Assembly: GCA_029851415.1 (NCBI GenBank)
Contig: CM056741.1
Coordinates: forward strand, 163,295,685-163,359,684
Reading direction: 5' to 3'
Source of the DNA: Eretmocerus hayati
Lineage: Eukaryota; Arthropoda; Insecta; Hymenoptera; Aphelinidae
DNA: 64,000 bases
In this document: positions 22,591 through 33,010 of the stretch, piece after piece
Numbering within the stretch: the stretch's first letter is position 1
How the letters are laid out: each line of letters starts with the position of its first letter
Made by a program: the position numbers and the translations under genes
Notes under the pieces: generated by a model
The model's input: only the letters and a program-made list of their open reading frames with translations
Told to the model about the DNA's origin: nothing
Database searches by the model: none

Positions 22591-24873
22591 TGTTTCATTT
22601 TATTTTAAAAAATCGAAGGGGCACGAGGGCCCAAGTACATGTACATTATAGAGATTCATTGATATATTCTAATTCGTAAGTAGTGCTAGTAAAATGGCGG
22701 AAAATATACATCAATTCAATCAATGTTCACACTAGAAGGATATCACTCGAGTACAAAAACTGTTAAGATACCAATTAATTTCAATCAATGATAACCACGA
22801 GAAAAAACAGAACTATCAATTACGTAGGAAAAACGAATCTTTTACCAAGATCTTGAAATTAGCTTAGGGCTTGCATGATTTTGAACGACTTAACTCGCCA
22901 GTTTATTCCATGATTTGATACATCGTCGGAGGGTCTAGATCATTTAATGACTCTCTCGTACATTGAGAATTGTGAAATCGCAATCTAAAAGATTGAGTTG
23001 ATCCAGGGCCATAAACATATGTGGTTGGGATCAATGAGTGCAGATTGAATGTATGTATTCGACTCATGTAGACACTATGCACACTTCAAAGTTAGGATGT
23101 CCCAGATTATTTACCATACCACCAGATCATTCCAGACTGTTCTATATCGTCCCATACCGTATCAGATCGTACAAGATCATTCCAAACCGTTTCAGACTCT
23201 CTACCCATCCACCTAATAACCAACTCATCCATCGTGGGAATCTTTTCTTGAGTCGAAGAACATTACAAAGTTGATTGCAAAAATCTTCTGCTAAGACTAA
23301 CTCCAAATCTGTCAAAACTTGAGGAACTTTTTGGACTTTCCAAAAATAGACTTATTGTTGATAAAATTTGATCCTGACTAGTTCATCTAATTTATGACCG
23401 GCCCCTCATACATAATATTCATCGAACGCCTTTAAGGAAGTTGCCACAAAAAGCAGAGAGCAATATTTTATTCGACTTGTTTCTGTATCTTTGAGCAAAG
23501 AAATGCGTCAACATTCTTCAAACGTACGATTGCAGTACTTAATATAAAGCTCGCGATACAAAGACAAAACACGGGCAAAAGCGAGTAGGAAACCATGAAC
23601 ATGGGTAAGAATCTTTGCAAAGGTATACCTAGATATCATACATACATGTACAACACTACTCATTTTTCACACACCAAAGCCGAGAAAGAGTAAAAAATGA
23701 ACTCTCGCTAAGAGGTTCAACGTCCATAACAGAAGTCACACATTTCACGCGAGAATAGATATATCAGAAAGACGTAGGTATATTCTTCGCACACCAGGTC
23801 GCAATATTTTTGCGAGGGTTGTATAGTATTTATCACTACCTATAAGCTACCGCGGGCTGTTTCGCTTCCGACAGTCATGATTTGTCGGTGGATTATTGTG
23901 ATTCGCGAGTAATAGTGGCTGCTGTGGCCAATCTTAACGCTTTTCATAGACGGTATGAGTCCTTATAGTCGCGACTCGCCGCAATTCAGATCCGCAAAGA
24001 GGCAAGAACAGCGTGCGACCTGTGGCTATAAAGCTCTGGAATGGAAGAAAGAGAGATGAGCCGCAACGACTGATGGTGATTGTTTTTTTTTTTTTTTTTT
24101 TGGAACGCGTGAATGGTTCTGAGACTTGCAAGTTAATTTCTGCAGAATAGTCTTTATAGTCCCGTGTAACATTGAGAATGCATTCAAATGCCCGTCAGTC
24201 CACAATCTCAATTTTCCCACAAATTGCCTATAATTGCATTCAGATTTTCCTATCCTTAGAAGCTCTTTGCTAAGATTTAGATCTTTTTCCAATCATAGCG
24301 TGGTCTAAACTTGCAAGGTCTTCAAAGTTCAAGCATGGTGAGGACGAAATGGTGAATTTAAATCCCGTTTCAATAAGAATAATACAACTCAAAAATTATC
24401 AGTAGATGAACGAAGAGTTCCAAAAATTCTCGCCAGGTTGGTTAATTTTTACAGAGTTTTTTTAAACAACGATTTCATTCGGTTCCCTCAAATTTCGACA
24501 GGAAGTATTCAATAAAGCCCATTCAGTACCGCAAACTTTGTACAGTTAGGAATGGATTTTCGATAACCAAAACATCCTTTTCTGGTAAAAATGGAACAAA
24601 AAAGGCAAAACCTAAATTGTTCAAAATTTTGACCTTTGTTTACCTTTCCTATCCGGTATTCAATCATGGTCAGCATTTTGGAATATTTTTTGCATTGACA
24701 GGAATATTAAAGAATTTTTTGTCCATGCTTTTCCAAAATTTTGACAAAATGGTACATGACCATAGATTATTCTAGAAATAGGCATGACTCAGAATATGTA
24801 TCGAATTATGAACTGGCTACATACTGAGAAAGACAAATATCAACTCATCTACAGCAAAAGGAAACACGCAAAT
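22591..24873. other. Non-coding, with a satellite outlier and a T-run
   Basis: AT-rich. It includes the CCAGATCATT outlier island (23105-23210) and a run of about 20 T at 24083-24102 that could be the poly-A of a minus-strand retroposed sequence. Open frames are short and two-sided. Confidence 0.45.
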
Positions 24874-25262
24874 TTAAGGCGATGCGGTCACCGTGCACGC
24901 TGAACTTTGTTCACAGAACTCTCAAAATCTTTTCCATTATGGGCTAAACGACGAGTTATCCAGGCTTTATTATCATCTAACTTGGCCTGGATAACTCTTC
25001 GTTTGGCCCAAATCGGACTAGATTTTGAGAGTTTTGTGAACGAAAATGTGCCAATTTGTAGGTTAGAAAGTACCCGCGGGCGAGTTATTCTCGTTTATTA
25101 GTGACAGTCTTGTGATTGGTGACAAATAATGAGTTGTCCACCACAACTCAGGTGATGATACGTAATGGAAAAATCGTCTCCGACTTCGTTTCGTGGAAAT
25201 TTTTTGATTTACATCCAAATAAGATATAATTTCCGGGTTGCACGGTGACCGCATCGCCTTAA
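24874..25262. mobile_element. TTAA-flanked MITE (piggyBac-type target)
   Basis: It is bounded by TTAA at 24874-24877 and 25259-25262. A perfect 20-bp terminal inverted repeat follows TTAA (GGCGATGCGGTCACCGTGCA) and precedes the right TTAA as its reverse complement. An internal inverted pair (about 24915-24975 and 24988-25042) shares ACTCTCAAAATC/GATTTTGAGAG and GCCTGGATAACTC. There is no transposase. Precise TTAA targeting is characteristic of piggyBac-like elements. A diverged relative lies at 41997-42145. Confidence 0.85.
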
Positions 25263-26463
25263 TCAAGCCAGTAAGAAATTGCAGTTTGCAAACGAACACA
25301 AATTCCATACTCAACTCAACCCAGGATAAGATGGTTTATCTCATCTCTTTGTCGAGCCACAATTGAAACAACGATTTCTACAAGAAACGTAAAAAAGTTA
25401 ATGCACATTTGCACTCGTCGACGTGCAGAGAATACGTTTCAAGCCCTGTTCATATATGAATATACGAATACATATTTTTTTTTGTCTAGAATTACAAAGT
25501 TGCAGAGAAAATTTTCTAGAAGGTCAACGAGGGAAGAGGTCAAGTGGTGCTTGGGTCGGAGCCATATTACAGCAATAAATCGAACTTTAAAATGACCACG
25601 TTATCCTGCACAAAGTACTTTTACGATGTATCGCGCGTGGGAATTGAACCCGCTTTGGCAAATCTATATGTAAGATGATCGGATGCTGCATCTTGGCTAT
25701 CTTGTTCATAAACCTTAAAGTGCGTCATACTCTCTCGGATAGCTCTTGACTTTTAATGATTTTGTACCTTTCTTATTTAGATGCTTTTTGAGATTTATGA
25801 TGGTGTTTGTGCGCTTGATATAGCTATCGGTTGGATCTGTGATGTGTATCCACGACTAAAAGATAACACATAATATGCAAGTATGTTCTTCCAACGTGAT
25901 GTCCAGAAATGGTTGAAGCTGTACATTTTGTTTTTGATGAAATAAACCTGTTTTGGAACGCCACCATTTTGCACCGTGTATTTCATATGGGAATGTTTTG
26001 AGATTCGCCCATATTGAGTTTTTCTGTCATCTAAAATAACACAGGGGGTTTACTCCCAATAGGGGGGAGTCCGATGGAATCTATTTGTGAGGTCAAGCGG
26101 ATGTCTAATTTTCAGATAACGTGGTGTTGAAGTTTCAAACGTTCAAATCCAACGGAAAGATGAAAATTTGGAAAAATGTAGAACTTCTGAGGTTTGACTC
26201 GCTGCTTTGTGACAGGATTCACAACAGATAGCACTGTTAACTATTATTTGAAACAAAAGTCTAGATTTATCTTCCAGAAACCACCTTGGTATCTGTTTTT
26301 AAAAATTTTTTTTATTCTAGAAATCTCGAACTGCAACATTGTTTCAAATGGAGTACCTAGGCATGGTAACGCTAGGCTGAGTCAATATTGAAAGCAAAAA
26401 AACCGTAGTAAATAGTGAAAAATGTAGACGATGTTGGAGACGCACAACTAAAATTCATCAAAT
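25263..26463. other. Non-coding, nothing identified beyond a tRNA-like piece
   Basis: AT-rich with short frames only. A small inverted pair (GGGTTTACTCCC and GGGGGGAGTCC) lies at 26046-26073. The tRNA-like sequence at 25627-25712 is listed separately. Confidence 0.4.
25627..25712 (-). repeat. tRNA-like sequence, probable SINE head
   Basis: On the minus strand, GATAGCCAAGATGCAGCATC resembles a D-arm/A box. CTTACAT could be an anticodon loop (TAC) between weakly pairing arms. GGGTTCAATTCCC is a good T-arm with B box (GGTTCAATTCC), then ACGCGCGA. The acceptor stem is not convincing, so I favour a tRNA-derived repeat over a functional tRNA-Val. Confidence 0.4.
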
Positions 26464-26618
26464 TTAACACCTTCACTGCGATGGGCCCCACCGGTGGGGC
26501 CCACGCGTCCAACTCTGTATGCGGCGGTGTTCAAAATCCCATTAAATGGTCCCCACCGGTGGGGCCCATCGCACACAGGACCCGAACGCGAATTTCGCCG
26601 TTGCAGTGAACGTGTTAA
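26464..26618. mobile_element. Tiny TTAA-flanked MITE with twin GC palindromes
   Basis: TTAA at 26464-26467 and 26615-26618 enclose 147 bp. The terminal inverted repeat is CAC(C/G)TTCACTGC. Inside lie two copies of the palindromic core CCCCACCGGTGGGGCCC (from about 26486 and 26552), the first as the perfect 20-mer GGGCCCCACCGGTGGGGCCC. TTAA ends suggest piggyBac-like mobilisation. There is no coding capacity. Confidence 0.85.
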
Positions 26619-29493
26619 TGATCAAATATAAACAAGTATATTATCATCGGATTAGTTTAAACAAAATTAATGAATGAGAGCAGGCAATTACGTAATTTCC
26701 CACATCGAAAAGTAGTAATTGACTGAATTACACGACGTACCTGTAAAAAACCGGTTTCGAGATTTTCATGATCAGCTTGGAGGTCGTAATATCAAGATAC
26801 AAGGTATGTACAGACACTTCATCGTTCTATCGTCAAAGATCAGATACGATTGTACAAATTATAGATACATCGTCAAGGTGCAAATTTGCACGATTTGCGG
26901 ACATATTGAGAAAATAAGTATTTTGACCATAAGCAGACCAAGAAAATGTAAAGATAGAATTTCCTACCGTATTGTATTTTTTTTTTCGTGATGAAGACAG
27001 AAGTCCATTCGTTTGAGAGAGTAGTCATACTATGTGATACTTTCGCAACGACAATATTTACGTTTGCGATTGTTAGTTGTTTGATAACATGAAATACGAG
27101 ACTTGCGCGGTCTATCGTCTTATACGCACCTGACCTGACCTCATATTACAATATGACAATGTATACGTGTAGTGTAAATTTGTTCGCCATCATCATTTGT
27201 AATATAATATCGCCGACTGATTATCGTACTCGAATAATTCACCAATTTTTCTTCAAATGAATTTTCTTGAAACTCTACTGCGAATATGTCTTCATATGTG
27301 ACTAAATTTTGAATGGCTATTAACAATTCATTGACAGTTATCAGATTTTTGAATAGATTAACTATTGGCGTTAGGATTCTTTCCATCACAAGATGGAGTG
27401 CGGAAGTATCTTTTTGATGAAAAAATCTTTTTTGAGCCAATCAATATTTTTTGATGATTTTTATCTCACAATCAGTTTCACCTCGGCGATAACTACACCA
27501 GCAAATTCGGATCGATCTTGATGAAAAATTTGAATTTTGAAAATAATCACGACAAAGAAGTTTTAGTATACTTAGTACTCACATGAGGGTCCATTGAATT
27601 TCAAGAATATTGGTGTGATTGGAATTATTCGAAGTAATAATTGGAAAAAATGCAACATCCACAATGAGCAGAGCAACAGTAAAATAATGTTCAGTATCAT
27701 ACACTTGATGCTTGTGGCATTTTTGCAGCTTCAGTTCGGGTGAACGCTCTACAAATATTGATTTGAAAGATGAGAGGCTTATCGGCCGTCTGATAGAAAT
27801 GAGTGAGGATATAATAAGTAACCTTCTATATATACTCACAACGAGATTCGAATGAACAACTTGTACAGATATAAACGGATTCGACGATGAATTATAGAAA
27901 ATAAATGTGTCACCGAGGTAATGCCTCATGTATACGAGTAAGTAACGACAGTTTGTCATGCACACGAGGTGGCGAGTGTCATTTTGTCAAATAAATTCTA
28001 TATTCTACACAAATTATGTATGCTATGAATTCAAGTAATGTACACAATTACAAGACAGGTTCAAGATAAATTTCAAAGTAGGGAAAGGAAAAGGATGGTG
28101 GAATATTTGAGCGCCATGCCAAAAAATCGAGTCACGAATTATTACATTATACATTGAGTCGATCTTAGCTCGTTTTAAATCCTGGTCATCTCCGCTTGGA
28201 ATTATCTGTTTGACCTGGAAACTTGACCCATAAAAGTCGGTTTGCGACAACAACTTTCATTTTTTGGTAAAAAATCGTTGGTTTTCTTATTGTTGTGTAT
28301 CTTCATGGGCTTTGATTAATTAGCTTGAGCGATGACAAGAAGAAGTGAGAGTCAACCACGAAATTGTAATCTAAATCATGATGAAGCTCAATCAAAAGAT
28401 ACATCGAAGACATTTTGACACTTTCTTCTTAAAACGGTGACATCGAATATTTGGTTTTTTTTCAGCTCAATAGAAGTAACGCGTAGAGTGTAAAATCTCA
28501 ATTTCAATCTTTGGGAATGGTTATTAGTGTGGTTGTGGATACACCGCAGGAATCGTTTCAAAAAATTAGCGCCTTGACAATACTGTGCGATTTCAGGTCC
28601 TATTGACAAAGATCATAAATTTTATGATTTTCCCCTTTTTGATCCAGAAATTATATCTCAATACAATGAATTTCGTCCGCTCCAGCTTACTCAGTTGAAT
28701 AGAAAGACCTCGATTCGTGGTGAAAACGATTGATCTGAAATCCTTTTCACGCGCATTATTACCCAAAATATTGAAATCAGATGATTGTTTATAAGAAAAT
28801 TATAATTTTTTTATGCTTGAAAAAAGGTGGACTAATCCTCTTTTATAAATAAGTCGAGAAATGGAGGAATATCTGTCGATAATCATTATTACTTGTAATG
28901 ATCAGTCATTCATCACGAACGTCAGCTTTATTTGATAAGTATTTAATGATCTCAATTGATTTTAATTCAACTTTATTCGTCGATAAATCAATTTTATTTC
29001 TAATTACCCCAATAAAATGAAGATCTTCGAGTTAAGGGCGAATATTTTTTCGAATTTCATGAACTCAAACTGAATTGGTAATAGCGCCGAAAGATTTGAA
29101 GAATTCATGCTCGTTTTTTATAAAGATTGCCAAATAATTCGATCAAATGTACCTTTGAGAATAGTTTCTTGGAAATGATTATCGTTGTTTTATACAATGT
29201 TTAACGGATAATCCCGCTTTCATAAACGTTGTTCATACATCGCAAACTGCAGAAGGACAACAACCGAAATAAAAGTTAGACTCGGTTCCAAAAGATTTCA
29301 CCACAAGCTCAGAGTTGCTATTTTTCTTCGGTACATTTTCGAAGAAAAACAGCAGCTTTCTATTGATTTACGAATGGTAAACCTCAATGAAACTGCCTTA
29401 TTGGTTCCAAAATTGAACATTTTCACCAGCGCAGAGGGGAACAATAGCTTTCAATGTGATTGTCAAAGTTGAGAAACATATTTCTGTGTTATG
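26619..29493. other. Non-coding, nothing firmly identified
   Basis: Minus-strand frames at 27141-27440 (99 codons), 27579-27965 (128), 28023-28253 (76) and 28388-28609 (73) cluster here and are somewhat hydrophobic. I tested them as decayed chemoreceptor exons but saw no receptor signature and no compatible splice chain. Confidence 0.35.
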
Positions 29494-30384
29494 TACAGTA
29501 CCGTGCAAAAGTTTCAGGACACCCGAAATTCTTTACTCCGATGCTGTAAGTGGAACTATTTGGCTCTACTTGACCAAAAAGGACTCAATCACAGCTCATT
29601 TTGAAGCTCTTTCCACGTACTTTGAGATGGCATTATACATTTTCATCAGTGCGAATCGGAATCTTCCGAATTTGAGCTTGAAAAAGTGCCAATTTCGATG
29701 ATTTTCCGAGAAATCTCCTGGCTCCGGTAGCTTAAAAGTACAGGAATATTCCGAAATAGATCTGAAAGGACCTGAAAGTACAAGTCTATATACAGCTTTG
29801 AAATACGTTTTCCAACATCCTTCTAAGTTACTTCTACTCCGAGCTATGACATTTTCTGCGAAGACAGATTTTTCTGAAAAGCTAACACAAAAATTCGAAA
29901 AAGACAGACAATCGCCTTTGAAGGGAAATATAATCTCTGATCCTGGTATCTATCTATTCTGAGTCATGATTAGAAGAACAAGAAATCTTTGCGACATGCC
30001 CCAAAAAGTGAATTTTTTCGTCAATTTTTAATAAGGGTGCTACTTTTTTCGGGAAAACTCTCCTTGGAAAAAATGTCATAGCTCGGAGGAGAAGTAACGG
30101 AAAAGGATGTTGGAAAACGAATTTTAAAGCTTCAGACTTGAACTTTCAGGTTTATTAAGTTCCATTTCAAAAAGATTCTGTACCTTTGGCCTAGCGGAGT
30201 CAGACGATTCTCCCGAAATTCATTGAAATTAGCCGAAATGAATAATGCCATCTTGAAGTACATGGAATGACCTTTAAAATGAGCCCTGATAAAGTCCTTG
30301 TTGGTCAAGTGGAGCCTAGGAATTCCACTTGCAAAATTGGAAAAAAAATTTTCGGGTGTCCTGAAACTTTTGACCGTCAGTGTA
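29494..30384. mobile_element. Tc1/mariner-like non-autonomous element with long TIRs
   Basis: TA at 29494-29495 and 30383-30384 flank ends that match as inverted repeats: CAGTACCGTGCAAAAGTTTC at the left against CACTGACGGTCAAAAGTTTC read inward from the right, both continuing AGGACACCCG. Similarity runs inward for roughly 370-400 bp per arm, so peptides from the left arm on + and the right arm on - resemble each other (SFRTPE). There is no transposase. TA target duplication and CAGT-type ends fit the Tc1/mariner group. Confidence 0.8.
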
Positions 30385-31628
30385 TCGCATGAAATCTTTA
30401 AAAATTGGTAAACAACCATGCAAACGATCACACAATGAACGATAATGCATATATTCGATAAAACTGATATTTTTACAGCGCTATTATTTTTCGTATACAA
30501 CGTCAGTAGAATCGCGATAGAGAGATAAAAGTTTAATTCAACAATAAAATCAAATCGATAGTGTACAGATAGCAGTCCCACAAGATCGTTAATAATTGTA
30601 TAATATTCCTATTTTATGGCATAAATTAATCGCAAATTCGATTAGCTTCAATTAGAAATCGATTTTGAATTGAGGTAGAAGAAGAAATATAAGTATCAAT
30701 CAAGTGAATCAAGGCGCGTCGAGTTATAGACATCACGTATAGTTACAGTGTTTACATTTGAGTTGAATTAATCGTATGCGGTTCGACACGTGCTTCTCTC
30801 GTGTATAGTGCTCAACTCAGTCATAATAAGCGCAAGGATTATGAGAATCTATAAGATACTTAATAAAACGCATTCGTCAGAGGCATACGTATTGCGAGCG
30901 AGGGAGAAATCGAGGATCTGCGAATCGATAAAAAAGGGTGGTTGGTTGGTTGGGTTATGCTTTGCGCACGCTCTCGTCTCTCTCCTCTGTCCGCATCTCT
31001 CGAACCTTGACCCTGATCTTTCTCTCCCTGTCTATATATCTACTAATATATAAAGTATAATACACAAACTCTCCCCTTTAAACGTGGGAGACTGCGATCA
31101 TCATCCTGCATCACAGCTGTATGCATGACGCGGGTGGATATCCGCGTTTACGTGTAGGTGTACACAAACTACACAAACATATACTCTCTTATCATTGCTT
31201 ATCAATTCGTTACACAGAATTGATAAAAGAAAAGTGAATGTATTTTTGATTGATTAACTCACCTTGACGTAAAGTTCCCTCGTGGTCATTATGTTCCAAT
31301 ATCACAAAATTTATGTGGTATCATGACAAAAACCACAACTGCATCACTTCTTAAACATTCGTCTGCACTATTATTTAGGTACTCATTGATGATAACAACC
31401 GTATTCACTGATATATTTACGCGCACTGTCACTATGTTTTAAAAGAAAAAGCACCCTTCACTCGCGTTCACATTATTAAGGTAGTCCTCGACAGCACAAA
31501 GGCTGTACTAACATTTTATACACACCAGGATATACCTTCGAAAACTTGGAACACTGTGGATTGAACGGTGGTGTATGAGTACCAAGCCACCGCGGCAAAC
31601 TGTTCTCCTCTTTTGCTTTCGCGCGTTC
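30385..31628. other. Non-coding; upstream region of a predicted promoter
   Basis: AT-rich; from about 30890 it contains CT-rich and GAGA-like tracts. No coding exon is recognised. Confidence 0.35.
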
Positions 31629-31668
31629 TATAAACTCAGCTGGTCTGCTCTGCTATACGTTCAGTTTG
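31629..31668 (+). promoter_or_regulatory. Predicted core promoter (TATA + initiator)
   Basis: TATAAA at 31629-31634 is followed by an initiator-like TTCAGTTT with A at 31663, 34 nt downstream of the first T, close to arthropod spacing. A GAGAGAGAGA tract follows at 31701-31712. This is prediction from motifs only. Confidence 0.3.
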
Positions 31669-31866
31669 CCGCCGTTGAAGTCGAGTCGCGATCGTCGCTC
31701 GAGAGAGAGAGAAGAGGAAAGCCGGTTTCCTCCCCCACCCACCCACCTCACGCCTTCCTTACGCCACCGTAGTATTGTATATAGTATATATATATAGGTA
31801 TATATTGTAGTGGGAGGCTCTTGATATAACTCTTCTTCCTCCTGCATCAGCAACTGATCTGCACAG
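31663..31866 (+). other. Predicted non-coding first exon
   Basis: The interval from the predicted initiator to a strong donor (CTGCACAG|GTAAGAAT, exon end 31866) contains no ATG, as expected for a 5' UTR exon. Its partner gene is unknown. The DCST1-like gene, whose coding start is 4.7 kb downstream with an acceptor-like CCAATAG at 36490-36496, is one possibility. Confidence 0.25.
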
Positions 31867-32759
31867 GTAAGAATACAGATATATGTATGAGTAAATATAC
31901 ACACGTATTCCGGCAAAATTTGTGTGTATGTGTAAAAATGAGTTCGAAGGTGATAATACGTTGCTTGCGCTTGTTGTAACGAACGATTGCAAACCTGCAT
32001 GGATCCTCTTATCGCGAGCGCGACTGAGAAAACTCGATTGCGTTACTGATGTGTGATTATATATATATATGGGTGTGTACATGTGTTGCGGCTGACTGAT
32101 AACAAACGGAATTCGAAGCAAAATTCATGTCACTGAGACAGTTCGAATGCGAAACTAAATTTATTTCAAGATAAATAAGAGTTGAAGTATTTGCTACCCC
32201 GCGATGTAATTCAAGTTACAACAGACTGTTTAACAGTGATAATTGAACATGTGTCTGACTGTAGCCGGAACTTATCTACTTCGCGGACTCACCGCTCAAC
32301 GGGGTGAGCCGAAAAAACGAATAAAGAAATTCTATTCCTACATTTAACGATTTTTTGGGTATTACGCAATAACTCTCACAAACCTATTGGACCACGTATC
32401 ATAGCACAATTTATGCATGTACCATAAACCGGGTCGACTCTGGCCACTTTTCTGAAAAAAGATCGTTAAAGTCGTAGCTCCGTAGCTATACTACCTATAG
32501 AGAAACGTTCAAAAGCTCATTTTAAAGCTTAGAAACTCTACTTTTAGATTCTCCTAGCTCATTTATGGTGACTTAGGTTCCATTAACAATTTTTTCGTTT
32601 GAATGAAGTGAACATTTTCAAGTAAAATATTCATGCCCCAAAAAACCCACCACAACAACCCATTGGATCCACTCCTGTCTCCTTCCCGTGATTTTTTCTT
32701 AGTAAGTAATGGCGTCCTCTATATTTTACCGATTGAATTCAGTTGCCACAGTCATTTAG
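31867..32759. other. Non-coding
   Basis: AT microsatellite-like TATATATATA at about 32059-32070. One isolated GGGTCGACTCTGGCCAC word at 32431-32447 is related to the downstream tandem repeat. No gene is seen. Confidence 0.4.
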
Positions 32760-33010
32760 AACGACCGTTTGAACGAAAACTTGCAATTTCTTGGCTTACC
32801 CGGCGTGACTGGCTACCCCATCCGACACTTACAACGACCATTTGAACGACAAATAGTCATTTATTGGGCCATCCGGGTCGACTTTGGCCACTCCAGTTGT
32901 CATTCCTAACAAAAATTTGAACATAAACTTGTCATTTCTTTTTTTTCTCAAATCTTCCAGTCATCCGGGGTAACTTGAGTCACTCGCCCCCGGTGACTTT
33001 GGCCACCCCG
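32760..33010. repeat. 75-bp diverged tandem repeat
   Basis: Landmarks recur in the same order: an ACGACC(G/A)TTTGAACG word at 32761 and 32834 with a diverged form near 32910, then a CTTG(T)CATTTCTT word, then a CCGGG(T)(C/G)GACTTTGGCCAC word at about 32799, 32874, 32957 and 32990. About three to four units of roughly 75 bp, with an outlier near 33216. Confidence 0.6.

Noticed and set aside
22226..23274. Asp/Arg/Pro-rich frames in the CCAGACC region
   Set aside because: Artefacts of translating the 10-bp minisatellite and its outlier island.
25627..25712. Functional tRNA-Val(TAC) on the minus strand
   Set aside because: The B box is good, but the acceptor stem does not pair and the A box is weak; more likely a SINE head.
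27141..28609. Cluster of minus-strand frames considered as a decayed odorant receptor
   Set aside because: No receptor signature motif was found, and the frames cannot be joined by matching donor and acceptor phases.
29456..30581. Two similar peptides on opposite strands, considered as paired genes
   Set aside because: They are the two inverted arms of the Tc1-like element, not genes.
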